From Allobosea robiniae (GTDB lineage: Bacteria > Pseudomonadota > Alphaproteobacteria > Rhizobiales > Beijerinckiaceae), in assembly GCF_900102525.1 (NCBI RefSeq), contig NZ_FNBZ01000003.1:551182-615181 (forward strand): a stretch of DNA of 64,000 nt, given 5' to 3'. The position numbers were made by a program, and so were the translations under genes. The notes beneath the pieces were generated by a model that saw only the letters and a list, made by a program, of their open reading frames with translations, was not told the DNA's origin and searched no databases. Within the stretch, counting starts at the first letter, position 1. Each line of letters begins with the position of its first letter. Of this stretch, positions 19,269 to 28,008 are shown one piece after another.

Positions 19269-19912
19269 CAGGCGGCGGGGCGCGAGTCGCGGGCGAGCGC
19301 GGCGCATTCGCTCCAGCGGAAGCAGCCGGTGAGGTGGTCATTGACCAGCCCGCAGGCCTCCATGAAGGCATAGACGATGGTCGGGCCGCAGAAGGTGAAG
19401 CCGGCCTTCTTGAGCTCCTTCGAGACGGTCTCGGAGAGTTTCGTCTGGGTTGGGACCTCTCCCTGAGCGCGATAGCTGTTCTGCAGCACGCGGCCGTCGA
19501 GATGCTTCCAGAGGAAATCGGCGAAGGGCTCGCGCTCGCTCAGCCTGAGATAGGCCTGCGCGCTCTTGATCGTGCCCTCGATCTTGCCGCGGTGGCGGAT
19601 GATGCCGGGATCGGCGAGCAGGCGCTGGACATCGGCCTCGGTGAAGCGGGCGACGGCCTCCGGTTCGAAACCCGCGAAGCCGGTGCGGAAGGCATCGCGC
19701 TTCCTGAGGATGGTGATCCAGGAGAGACCAGCCTGGAAGCCGTCGAGGATCAGCTTCTCCCAGAGCGCGCGGGAATCATATTCCGGCACGCCCCATTCGG
19801 TGTCGTGATAGGCGATGTAGAGCGGATCGGTGCCCGGCCAGCGGCAGCGGAACTTGCCGTCTGCGCCCTGGATCGCGATGCGTTCTTCGCTGACGATGAC
19901 GGTGTCGCTCAC
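19268..19912 (-). CDS. tag: DNA-3-methyladenine glycosylase I
   Basis: Removes 3-methyladenine from alkylated DNA as the first step of base-excision repair. The 214-residue protein has the Tag signature: FRCRWPG with the first zinc cysteine, YHDTEWGVPEYD with the zinc histidine, GFQAGLSWITILRKRDAF, and the C-terminal NDHLTGCFRW supplying the last His and Cys zinc ligands. The start is a GTG overlapping the ygfZ stop (GTGA), indicating translational coupling. The N terminus is about 15 residues longer than the E. coli protein. Confidence 0.96.
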   Translation of the reverse strand: MSDTVIVSEERIAIQGADGKFRCRWPGTDPLYIAYHDTEWGVPEYDSRALWEKLILDGFQAGLSWITILRKRDAFRTGFAGFEPEAVARFTEADVQRLLADPGIIRHRGKIEGTIKSAQAYLRLSEREPFADFLWKHLDGRVLQNSYRAQGEVPTQTKLSETVSKELKKAGFTFCGPTIVYAFMEACGLVNDHLTGCFRWSECAALARDSRPAA

Positions 19913-20808
19913 AGGGCGGCTCCTGCGACGGCACCGAAATCGGGCTCGCCGGGGAAGGGGAAGCGGATGAAGTCCGGCTTTTCCGCGAGATGGAAGGCGA
20001 GCCCGCCGCCGAGCGGCGTTTGTCCCGCGGCGAGCGCGTCGGCCAACCGGTCGAGCCGGAGCATGGCGAGGGCACGGCCATTGGCGCCCGAGCCGATATG
20101 GCCGAGTTGCTTGCTGCCGGCCGTGGCCTCGGCACCGGTCTCGGTCGCGATGCCCTCGTCGAAGACGACGGGTACGACGCGGGTGCGGGCGGTGCCGCGA
20201 TGCTGCATGCGGGAGACGACCTCCTGCCCGATATAGCAGCCCTTCCTGAAGGAGACGCCGCCGAGCTGGTCGAGCAGCGCTTCATGCGGGAAGGTGTCGC
20301 CATAAGCGAAGTCACGCCCGCCGGCGGGAATGCCGAGCGCGATGCGGCGGGCGTGATAGGCCTCCGGCTCGGCGGTGACCAGTGCCTCGATGCCCTCGAC
20401 ATCGGCAATGGCACGCTGGCCGAGCGCCGGCAGGCGCGGGTCGTCATAGACGAAACCGGCATCAGCAGGCAGGGAAGCGCCATCAGCCGAGGCGATGACA
20501 GCGGTCTTCTCTGTGAGGTCGTCGAGCGTCACCTTGGCGCGCAGCTTGTAGAGCTTCAGGCGTTTCATCAGGTCGGCGGTCTGGAGCAAGGGGGTGTCGA
20601 TGAGGAAGCCGCCGCCATCCTCCGGCGCCAGCGCGAGGATGAAGAAATCGCAGATCATCTTGCCCTGTGGCGTCAGCAGCGCGCCATAGCCGGCCTGCCC
20701 GGGCACGACCGGATCGAGATCGTTGGTCACGAGGTTCTGCAGGAAATCGCGCGCGTCGTCGCCGCTGACGCGAATGACGCCGCGATCGATCAATCGGGTT
20801 GCGGACAT
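19909..20808 (-). CDS. ygfZ: Folate-binding protein YgfZ (iron-sulfur protein maintenance)
   Basis: A 299-residue GcvT-like protein. It contains the defining K-G-C-x-x-G-Q-E motif as KGCYIGQEVVSRMQHRG, the N-terminal SGDDARDFLQNLVTND and the typical LTPQGKMICDFF. YgfZ/IBA57-type proteins use tetrahydrofolate to help assemble or repair certain iron-sulfur enzymes in the cytoplasm. It is first in a three-gene operon with tag and the HD hydrolase and overlaps tag by four bases. It is transcribed divergently from the dihydroorotase, with about 150 bases between starts. Confidence 0.95.
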   Translation of the reverse strand: MSATRLIDRGVIRVSGDDARDFLQNLVTNDLDPVVPGQAGYGALLTPQGKMICDFFILALAPEDGGGFLIDTPLLQTADLMKRLKLYKLRAKVTLDDLTEKTAVIASADGASLPADAGFVYDDPRLPALGQRAIADVEGIEALVTAEPEAYHARRIALGIPAGGRDFAYGDTFPHEALLDQLGGVSFRKGCYIGQEVVSRMQHRGTARTRVVPVVFDEGIATETGAEATAGSKQLGHIGSGANGRALAMLRLDRLADALAAGQTPLGGGLAFHLAEKPDFIRFPFPGEPDFGAVAGAAL

Positions 20809-20958
20809 GGGTAGCCGTTCCAGTTCTGATGTCGGACGAGGCTCCTCGGCCGAATCGAGATGATGTCGCCACCCGAAAGCTGTTTGGGCTTCCGGGACGG
20901 CGCGTTGGCCGATAGGTAGGCTGCATCCCGTCTTTGCTCAACCTTTCGGAGACCTGTC

Positions 20959-22299
20959 ATGCCCCAGACCTACGATGTCATCCTCAAGGGCGGTACGGTG
21001 GTGAACCAGGACGGTCGCGTGGCGCGCGATGTCGGCGTCACCGGCGGCAAGATCATGGCGCTGGGCGATCTCTCGCAGGCGTCGGCGGGCGAGGTGGTCG
21101 ACTGCACGGGCCTGCACATCCTGCCCGGCGTGATCGACTCTCAGGTGCATTTCCGCGAGCCCGGGCTCGATCACAAGGAGGACCTGGAGAGCGGCTCGCG
21201 CTCGGCCGCGCTCGGCGGCGTGACCTGCGTCTTCGAGATGCCGAACACGATTCCGCAGACGGTGACGCCGGAGGCGCTGGCCGACAAGGTGAAGCGCGGG
21301 CGCCATCGGATGCATTGCGATTTCGCCTTCTGGGTCGGCGGAACGCATGAGAACGCGCATGATGTCGCCGAGCTGGAGCGGCTTCCCGGCGCCGCCGGGA
21401 TCAAGGTGTTCATGGGTTCCTCGACCGGCGACCTGCTGGTCGAGGACGACAAGGGCGTCGCCGAGATCCTGAAGCGGACGCGCCGGCGCGCCGCCTTCCA
21501 TTCCGAAGACGAGGGGATGCTGCGCGAGCGCATGCCCCTGCGCGTCGAGGGCGATCCGTCGAGCCATCCGGTCTGGCGCTCGCCCGAGGTGGCGCTGACC
21601 TGCACCAAGCGGCTGGTGCGGATCGCGCGCGAGACCGGCGCGCGCGTCCATATCCTGCACATCTCCACGGCTGAGGAGATGGTCTTCCTGAAAGACCACA
21701 AGGATGTCGCGACCGTCGAGGTGCTGCCGAACCATCTGACGCTGGTCGCGCCGGATTGCTACGAGCGGCTCGGCACCTACGCCCAGATGAACCCGCCGAT
21801 CCGCGACGACAGCCATCGCCAGCGCATCTGGTGGGGCGTGGAGCAAGGCATCGTCGATGTGCTCGGCTCCGACCATGCGCCCCATACCCATGAGGAGAAG
21901 CACCATCCCTATCCGGCGAGCCATTCCGGCATGCCGGGCGTGCAGACGCTGGTGCCGATCATGCTCGACCATGTGAATGCCGGCAGGCTGACGCTGGAGC
22001 GCTTCGTCGATCTCAGCAGCGCCGGGCCGCAGCGCATCTTCGGGCTGGAAGGCAAGGGCCGGATCGCGGTCGGCTACGATGCCGATTTCACCATCGTCGA
22101 CCTCAAGCGCCGCGAGACGATCACCAAGGAATGGAGCGCCTCGAAATGCGGCTGGACGCCCTATGACGGCGTCACCGTCACCGGCTGGCCGGTCGGCACC
22201 TTCGTGCGCGGGCTCAAGGTGATGTGGGAGGGCGAATTGACGAACCCCTCGCAGGGAGAACCGGCCCGCTTCCTGGAGGCGCTGCCGCGCGGCGTTTGA
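20959..22299 (+). CDS. pyrC: Dihydroorotase-family cyclic amidohydrolase
   Basis: Likely the third enzyme of pyrimidine synthesis, cyclising carbamoyl-aspartate to dihydroorotate. The 446-residue length is normal. Metal-site motifs are the carbamylated Lys in GIKVFMGSSTGD, His in FHSEDE and HILHIS, and Asp in LGSDHAPH. The usual HxH of strand 1 reads QVHFREPG: the first metal histidine is glutamine. I recall the same Gln in homologues across many Alphaproteobacteria, so it is probably a subfamily trait rather than a defect. GGAGA precedes the ATG. No pyrB lies nearby. An alternative is a hydantoinase- or allantoinase-like activity. Confidence 0.85.
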   Translation: MPQTYDVILKGGTVVNQDGRVARDVGVTGGKIMALGDLSQASAGEVVDCTGLHILPGVIDSQVHFREPGLDHKEDLESGSRSAALGGVTCVFEMPNTIPQTVTPEALADKVKRGRHRMHCDFAFWVGGTHENAHDVAELERLPGAAGIKVFMGSSTGDLLVEDDKGVAEILKRTRRRAAFHSEDEGMLRERMPLRVEGDPSSHPVWRSPEVALTCTKRLVRIARETGARVHILHISTAEEMVFLKDHKDVATVEVLPNHLTLVAPDCYERLGTYAQMNPPIRDDSHRQRIWWGVEQGIVDVLGSDHAPHTHEEKHHPYPASHSGMPGVQTLVPIMLDHVNAGRLTLERFVDLSSAGPQRIFGLEGKGRIAVGYDADFTIVDLKRRETITKEWSASKCGWTPYDGVTVTGWPVGTFVRGLKVMWEGELTNPSQGEPARFLEALPRGV

Positions 22300-22383
22300 A
22301 ACGGATCGGTGCCGCCCCCGCGTTAGGCTTCGGATGAGCGCGCGGGCGACTCCGCAAAAAAATCGAAAAAAGATTCTCGGCGC

Positions 22384-22410
22384 TGTCGATTTGAGCCGCG
22401 CCCGTTCGAC
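22384..22410 (+). promoter_or_regulatory. Candidate ECF42-type promoter before the DGPF genes
   Basis: TGTCGA, 17 bases, CGAC, about 74 bases before the first DGPF gene. As I recall, ECF42-group target promoters have TGTCGA at -35 and CGA/TC at -10, and this is the only such pair noticed around the module. Confidence 0.5.
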
Positions 22411-22483
22411 GTGCAGTCAGAGAACGGGTTTCGGCGGTCCACGCCGGAGCCGCCCGGTTCTCCCAAACCCAAGGAGAAGACCG

Positions 22484-22906
22484 ATGCGTGTGATGGTTCT
22501 GGTCAAGGCGGACAAGGACAGCGAAGCCGGCATCATGCCGAGCGGGGATATCCTCACCAAGATGGGGGCCTATAACGAGGAGCTGGTGAAGGCTGGCGTC
22601 ATGCTGGCCGGCGATGGCCTGCATCCGAGTTCGAAGGGTATCCGCATGCGCTTCTCGGGCAGCGAGCGGGTGATCACGGACGGGCCCTTCGCCGAGGCCA
22701 AGGAGCTGCTCTGCGGCTTCTGGATCTGGCAGGTGAAGTCCTTCGACGAGGCGGTCGAGTGGCTCAAGCGCGCCCCCTTCGACGGCGGCACCGAGATCGA
22801 GCTGCGCCGCATCTTCGAGATGGAGGATTTCGGCGAGGCCCTGACGCCGGAATTGCGCGCGCAGGAAGAGCGCATTCAGGCCGGCGCGGCGAAGCTCGCC
22901 GGCTGA
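22484..22906 (+). CDS. YCII/DGPF-domain protein 1
   Basis: A 140-residue protein of the YCII-related (DGPF) family: MRVMVLVKADKDSEAG at the start, YNEELVKAGVML, DGLHPSSKGIR and the name-giving VITDGPFAEAKE. A ferredoxin-like fold and a small-molecule enzymatic or binding role are assumed for the family, but no reaction is established. AAGGAGA precedes the ATG. It is a tandem paralogue of the next gene, and both lie directly upstream of an ECF42-type sigma factor, the standard arrangement for this group. The sigma factor probably drives the DGPF genes through the site at 22384. Confidence 0.9.
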   Translation: MRVMVLVKADKDSEAGIMPSGDILTKMGAYNEELVKAGVMLAGDGLHPSSKGIRMRFSGSERVITDGPFAEAKELLCGFWIWQVKSFDEAVEWLKRAPFDGGTEIELRRIFEMEDFGEALTPELRAQEERIQAGAAKLAG

Positions 22907-22981
22907 GCGATCAACTCTCGAAACCAATCCCCCGGAAGGCGCGCGGCCAGGCTCCGGCGCTTCCGCTCAAGGAGAAAACCG

Positions 22982-23407
22982 ATGCGTTTCATGGTGATGG
23001 TCAAGGCAACCAAGGACAGCGAAGCCGGCGCGCCGCCGACCCGCGAACTGCTCGAGGCGATGATGGCCTATAACGAGGAGCTGGTGAAAGCCGGCATCAT
23101 GAAGGGCGGCGATGGCCTGCAGCCCAGCTCGAAGGGCGTGCGCGTGCAGTTCGACGGCGCCAAGCGCTCCGTCGTCGACGGCCCCTTCGCCGAGACCAAG
23201 GAACTCGTCGCCGGCTACTGGCTGTGGGAATGCGCCTCGCTCGACGAGGCGATCGCCTGGGTCAAGCGCTGCCCCAACCCGATGCCCGGTCCGTCCGAGA
23301 TCGAGATCCGGCCGTTCTTCGAGCTGGCCGATTTCGGCGAGATCGTCACGCCGGAGGCCGCGGCAGCCTGGGATCGGCTCAAGGCCGAGGCCGGCGGCCA
23401 GGGCTGA
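22982..23407 (+). CDS. YCII/DGPF-domain protein 2
   Basis: A 141-residue paralogue of the preceding gene, sharing KDSEAG, YNEELVKAGIM, DGLQPSSKGVR and VVDGPFAETKE. It differs mainly in the last third, where Trp- and Pro-rich text (GYWLWECASLDEA, CPNPMPGPSE) replaces that of copy 1. GGAGAAA precedes the ATG. It lies 75 bases after copy 1 and 62 bases before the sigma factor in one apparent operon. The duplication suggests homo- or hetero-oligomers or two related substrates. Reaction unknown. Confidence 0.9.
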   Translation: MRFMVMVKATKDSEAGAPPTRELLEAMMAYNEELVKAGIMKGGDGLQPSSKGVRVQFDGAKRSVVDGPFAETKELVAGYWLWECASLDEAIAWVKRCPNPMPGPSEIEIRPFFELADFGEIVTPEAAAAWDRLKAEAGGQG

Positions 23408-23469
23408 ACCATCGGCGTCTCGTCCGAGCCGCTTGCCAGCCTGTATGCTGATGGTGTGTATCGCTTCCC

Positions 23470-24741
23470 ATGTCGGGCAGCGATGCACACCGCACCATCG
23501 AGACGGTCTGGCGCATGGAGTCGCCCCGGCTGATCGCGGGGCTTGCGCGCCTGACGCGGGATGTCGGCCGGGCCGAGGAGCTGGCGCAGGACGCGCTGGT
23601 CGCGGCGCTGAAGCAGTGGCCCGAAGAGGGCGTGCCGCGCAATCCGGCGGCCTGGCTGATGCAGGTCGCCAAGCATCGCGCGCTCGACACCGCCCGCCAC
23701 GAGATCATGGCCCGGCGCAAGCAGGATGAGATCGGCCGCGACATCGAGAGCGAAGGGCCAGCGATGCCCGATCTCGACGAGGCGCTCGACGACGAGGTCG
23801 GTGACGACCTGCTCCGATTGATCTTCACGGCTTGCCATCCTGTCCTGCCCAAGGAGGCGCGGATCGCGCTGACCTTGCGCCTGCTCGGAGGCCTGACCAC
23901 CGACGAGATCGCGCGCGCCTTCCTCGTGCCGGAGCCGACGATGGCGCAGCGCATCGTCAGGGCGAAGAAGACGCTGAGCGAGGCGAAGGTGCCCTATGAA
24001 GTTCCGGCCGGTGCCGAGCTCGGCGAGCGCCTCGCCTCGGTGCTGGAGGTGGTCTATCTCATCTTCAACGAGGGCTATGCCGCGACCGCCGGTGAGGACT
24101 GGGTCAGGCCGGGGCTTTGCGAGGAGGCATTGAGGCTCGGGCGCATCCTGGCGGCGCGGGCGTCTGACGAGCCCGAGGTCCACGGCCTCGTCGCCCTGAT
24201 GGAATTGCAGGCCTCGCGATTCCGGGCGCGCGTCGGCCCCGATGGCGAGCCGATCCTGCTGCTCGACCAGAACCGCGCCCGCTGGGATCGCCTGCTGATC
24301 GGGCGCGGGCTTGCGGCGCTGGAACGGGCGCAGCAGCTCGCAGGCGTGGTGCCGGGGCCTTATCTGCTGCAGGCGGCGCTCGCGGCCTGCCATGCCCGCG
24401 CCCGAACGGCCGAGGAAACCGACTGGAAGCGGATCGTCGCCCTCTACACGGTTCTGGGGCAGGTGACGCCGTCGCCGGTCGTGGAACTCAACCGTGCCGT
24501 GGCGGTCAGCATGGCGGACGGACCGGCGGCCGGGCTCGCGCTGGTCGAGGCGCTCGCCGGAGAGCCGGCGCTCAAGCGCTACCACCTGCTGCCGGGCGTG
24601 CGCGGCGATCTGCTCGCCAAGCTCGGCCGCCATCAGGAGGCGGCGGAAGCTTTCGAGCATGCGGTCGCGCTGACGCAGAACGCCAGGGAGCGGGCGCTGA
24701 TGGAGGAACGGGCTGCGAAGGAGCGAGCTGCCGATTCATGA
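23470..24741 (+). CDS. ECF sigma factor of the ECF42 type with long C-terminal extension
   Basis: A 423-residue sigma factor. Region 2 lies at about residues 10-85 (RAEELAQDALVAAL, NPAAWLMQVAKHRALD). Region 4 lies near 110-170 (ARIALTLRLLGGLTTDEIARAFLV, TMAQRIVRAKKTL). An extension of some 230 residues follows that is typical of ECF42 and related SigI-like factors (HGLVALMELQASRFRAR, LLDQNRARWDRLLIGRGL), probably a TPR-like regulatory domain replacing a separate anti-sigma factor. No anti-sigma gene is adjacent, as expected. No strong ribosome site precedes the ATG at 23470, so the exact start is somewhat uncertain. It should transcribe the two DGPF genes and itself. Confidence 0.92.
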   Translation: MSGSDAHRTIETVWRMESPRLIAGLARLTRDVGRAEELAQDALVAALKQWPEEGVPRNPAAWLMQVAKHRALDTARHEIMARRKQDEIGRDIESEGPAMPDLDEALDDEVGDDLLRLIFTACHPVLPKEARIALTLRLLGGLTTDEIARAFLVPEPTMAQRIVRAKKTLSEAKVPYEVPAGAELGERLASVLEVVYLIFNEGYAATAGEDWVRPGLCEEALRLGRILAARASDEPEVHGLVALMELQASRFRARVGPDGEPILLLDQNRARWDRLLIGRGLAALERAQQLAGVVPGPYLLQAALAACHARARTAEETDWKRIVALYTVLGQVTPSPVVELNRAVAVSMADGPAAGLALVEALAGEPALKRYHLLPGVRGDLLAKLGRHQEAAEAFEHAVALTQNARERALMEERAAKERAADS

Positions 24742-24858
24742 CGCCGGCCTTGCCTCACGGCCCTGGTGCCGCGACCCCGTCGCATTCCGTTGCAACTCTG
24801 TTCATGGCGGCGTCTATAAGGGATGTCGCATCCTGACATGCCTGGAACGAGAGCCTAC

Positions 24859-26517
24859 ATGAGCGATAGCGTGAGTCCCCTGGCCGGCAAGCGGCTTGAG
24901 CCCGGCCAACTTGTCGACGTGGCAGCCCTCACAAAAGCCTATTACGATGAGCCCGATCCCGCGCAGCGTTCGCAGCAAGTCGCCTTCGGCACATCCGGCC
25001 ATCGCGGCTCGGCGCTGCTGCGCTCGTTCAACGAGGCGCATATCCTCGGGATCGCGCAGGCGATCTGCCTCTATCGCCGCGAGCAGGGGATCGACGGGCC
25101 GCTCTTCCTCGGCATCGACACGCATGCGCTCTCGCGCAACGCCTTCGAGACGGTGCTGGAGGTCTTCGCGGCCAATGGCGTCGCCACGATCATCGACGAG
25201 AAGCTCGGCTTCACGCCGACTCCGGTGATCTCGCATGCGATCATCGCGCATAACCGTGGCCGCTCGGCCGGGCTCGCCGACGGCGTCGTGATCTCGCCCT
25301 CGCATAACCCGCCGGCCGATGGCGGCCTGAAGTACAATCCCCCGCATGGCGGGCCGGCCGATACCGACGCGACCGGCTGGATCGAGAAGCGCGCCAACGC
25401 CTTCCTCGCCGACAAGCTCGCAGGGGTCCTGCGCATGCCCTACGACAAGGCGCTGAAGAGCGAGCATGTCCACCGGCACGACTACATCACCGGCTATGTC
25501 GCCGACCTCGCCAGCGTCGTCGACATGGAGGCGATCCGGCAGGCCGGCGTCGTGATCGGCATCGATCCGCTCGGCGGGGCGGGGCTCGACTACTACCAGC
25601 CGATCATCGACCGCTACGGGCTGAACGCCACGATCGTCAGCAAGGAGGTCGATCCGGCCTTCGGCTTCATGACCGCCGACTGGGACGGCAAGATCCGGAT
25701 GGACTGCTCCTCGCCCTATGCGATGGCGAGCCTGATCGGCATGCGCGACCGCTTCGACGTCGCCTTCGCCAACGATACCGATGCCGATCGGCACGGCATC
25801 GTGACGCGCAGCAGCGGGCTGATGAACCCGAACCATTATCTCGCGGCGGCGAGCGCCTATCTCTTCGCCAACCGGCCAGGCTGGCGCGCGGATGCCGCGA
25901 TCGGCAAGACGGCGGTGTCGAGCGCGATCATCGATCGCGCTGCGAACAAGCTCGGGCGGAAACTCGTCGAGGTTCCCGTCGGCTTCAAATGGTTCGTCGA
26001 CGGGCTGATCTCGGGCAGCTTCGGCTTCGCGGGCGAGGAGAGCGCCGGCGCCTCCTTCCTGCGCATGGATGGCACGGCCTGGACCACCGACAAGGACGGC
26101 ATCATCCTCGGCCTGCTCGCCGCCGAGATCACCGCCAAGACCGGCAGCGATCCGGGCGTGCTCTACGGCAAGCTGACGGCGGAGCTGGGCGAGCCCCGCT
26201 ATGCGCGCGTCGATGCGCCGGCGAGCGCCAGCCAGAAGGCGGTTCTGAAGAACCTCTCGGCCGAGCAGATCGCCACGAAGGAGCTGGCAGGCCAGCCGAT
26301 CACGGCGATCCTGAGCAACGCTCCGGGCAACGGCGCGCCGATCGGCGGGGTCAAGGTCACGGCGGCGGATGGCTGGTTCGCGGCGCGCCCGTCGGGCACC
26401 GAGGAGGTCTACAAGATCTATGCCGAGAGCTTCCGCGACGAGGCGCATCTCGCCGCGATCCAGGAGGATGCGCGGCGGATCGTCGGGCAGGCCTTCGCGG
26501 CGGCCGGGGCCGCCTGA
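24859..26517 (+). CDS. pgm: Phosphoglucomutase (alpha-D-glucose phosphate-specific)
   Basis: Interconverts glucose-1-phosphate and glucose-6-phosphate, linking glycolysis to glycogen, exopolysaccharide and UDP-glucose synthesis. The protein is 552 residues. Motifs are the substrate loop FGTSGHRGS, the catalytic phosphoserine in VISPSHNPPADGG, the Mg loop NDTDADRHG, the sugar loop GEESAGASF and the phosphate loop RPSGTEEVYKIY. I chose the ATG at 24859, which begins MSDSVSPLAGK as in homologues. ATGs at 24823 and 24838 are alternatives. It stands alone, and a convergent amidase operon ends 40 bases beyond. Confidence 0.95.
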   Translation: MSDSVSPLAGKRLEPGQLVDVAALTKAYYDEPDPAQRSQQVAFGTSGHRGSALLRSFNEAHILGIAQAICLYRREQGIDGPLFLGIDTHALSRNAFETVLEVFAANGVATIIDEKLGFTPTPVISHAIIAHNRGRSAGLADGVVISPSHNPPADGGLKYNPPHGGPADTDATGWIEKRANAFLADKLAGVLRMPYDKALKSEHVHRHDYITGYVADLASVVDMEAIRQAGVVIGIDPLGGAGLDYYQPIIDRYGLNATIVSKEVDPAFGFMTADWDGKIRMDCSSPYAMASLIGMRDRFDVAFANDTDADRHGIVTRSSGLMNPNHYLAAASAYLFANRPGWRADAAIGKTAVSSAIIDRAANKLGRKLVEVPVGFKWFVDGLISGSFGFAGEESAGASFLRMDGTAWTTDKDGIILGLLAAEITAKTGSDPGVLYGKLTAELGEPRYARVDAPASASQKAVLKNLSAEQIATKELAGQPITAILSNAPGNGAPIGGVKVTAADGWFAARPSGTEEVYKIYAESFRDEAHLAAIQEDARRIVGQAFAAAGAA

Positions 26518-26557
26518 GGCGGGCTCGCCTGCCTTGTCGAGAGAGGTGCGCGACGCT

Positions 26558-27952
26558 CTATGACAGCGTCGGCCACGGCCACGGCCGCGACGGCGCGCGC
26601 ATCTCCTCGAAGGCGCGGGCGAGCCGCAGCACGCCGATATCGTCGAAGGACTGGCCGATGATCTGGAGACCGATCGGCAGGCCGCCACTGGAATAGCCGC
26701 AATTGATCGACACGGCAGGCTGTCCGCCCATATTGGCCGAAACCGTGAAGGCGATATGCTCGAACGGCCGCTGCGGGTCGTTGAGCGGCGAGGCCCATTC
26801 GGCCGGATAGGACGGCTCCGGCGCGGTCGGCGAGATGATGAAATCGACGTCCTTGAGCGCGCCGTGGAGCGCGTTGCGCATCGCGTCGATCTGGGCGAAG
26901 CCGGTATAGACATCGCCCCCCGAGAAGTCCTTGGCGGTCACGATCCAATTGAAGATGTAGGGCAGGATCCTGGCTTGCTGCTCGGGCGGGAGGCGCGCGA
27001 CGTCCTCATAACCCCGCGCCCGCCAGAAGCGGTCGAGACCGTCGATCATGGCGCGCGTCAGGAACGGGGCGATCGGCACGATCGTCGCGCCGGCATCGGT
27101 GAGCAACGCAGCAGCACTTTGCACGGCCGCGAGCGTCTCGTCGCCGACGGCCTGGCCGAAGCCCGCCTCCAGCCACAGGCCGATCTTCAGGCCCTTCACC
27201 GAGCCAGCGAGGTTGAGCCAGTCGATCTCCTGATAGGGCAGGGCCATCGTGTCGCGCCGGTCCGGCCTGGTCAGCACCGACATGTAGAGCGCGGTATCGG
27301 CCACCGTGCGCGTCATCGGCCCGGCGGCGCGCCCGATGAAGGGCGGATCGATCGGCAGACGCCCGGCGGACGGCTTCAGGCCGACGAGGCCGCACCAGCC
27401 GGCCGGCAAACGGATCGAGCCGCCGATATCGGTGCCGATATGCAGCGGGCCGTAGCCGGCGGCGGCCGCAGCCCCGGCGCCGGCACTGGACCCGCCGGGA
27501 TTGGTCGAGAGATCCCAGGGATTGCGCGCCAGCTTGTGGAAGCTCGACAGGCCGGAGGAGAGCATGCCGTAATCGGGCATGGTGGTCTTGGCGAAGATGA
27601 CGCCGCCCGCTTCCCGCGTGCGGGCTGCCGGGGGCGCATCGGCTGCCGCCGGCACGAGCGTCGTTGCCGCGGTGCCAAGCGGCACCGGCGTCCCCTTCGT
27701 CGCGATGTTCTCCTTGATCGTGACGGGCACGCCGTCGATCGCGCCGAGCGGTTCGCCTTTCATCCAGCGCGCCTCGGATTCACGCGCGCTCGTGCGGGCC
27801 GCGTCGGGATCGTAGGCCCAGAGCGCGTTGAGGCGCGGCTCCCACGCATCGATGCGCGCGATGACGGCGTCGATCACCTCGACAGGCGAGAGCCTGCGAG
27901 CGCGATAGGCTTCGACGAGAGCGACGGCGGTCAGGTCGGCAAGTTCGGTCAT
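26558..27952 (-). CDS. Amidase (amidase-signature family)
   Basis: Hydrolyses a carboxamide; substrate not deducible. The 464-residue protein has the full Ser-cisSer-Lys triad: Lys in VTIKENIATKG, and the glycine/serine-rich signature NPGGSSAGAGAAAAAG followed by GTDIGGSIRLPA with the two serines. The chosen ATG at 27952 begins MTELADLTAVALVEAYR. The open frame continues another 440 codons upstream but only as a shadow of the aldehyde dehydrogenase. It is the last gene of the minus-strand operon that begins with the lyase homologue at 31703, 56 bases after the dehydrogenase. In a betaine or heterocycle pathway it could open an amide or hydantoin-like product. Confidence 0.92.
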   Translation of the reverse strand: MTELADLTAVALVEAYRARRLSPVEVIDAVIARIDAWEPRLNALWAYDPDAARTSARESEARWMKGEPLGAIDGVPVTIKENIATKGTPVPLGTAATTLVPAAADAPPAARTREAGGVIFAKTTMPDYGMLSSGLSSFHKLARNPWDLSTNPGGSSAGAGAAAAAGYGPLHIGTDIGGSIRLPAGWCGLVGLKPSAGRLPIDPPFIGRAAGPMTRTVADTALYMSVLTRPDRRDTMALPYQEIDWLNLAGSVKGLKIGLWLEAGFGQAVGDETLAAVQSAAALLTDAGATIVPIAPFLTRAMIDGLDRFWRARGYEDVARLPPEQQARILPYIFNWIVTAKDFSGGDVYTGFAQIDAMRNALHGALKDVDFIISPTAPEPSYPAEWASPLNDPQRPFEHIAFTVSANMGGQPAVSINCGYSSGGLPIGLQIIGQSFDDIGVLRLARAFEEMRAPSRPWPWPTLS

Positions 27953-28008
27953 GCAGTGGCTCTCGTCATATCCAGTCTTCCCGCGGGGCAGAGCCTCGCG
28001 GAAGCACT

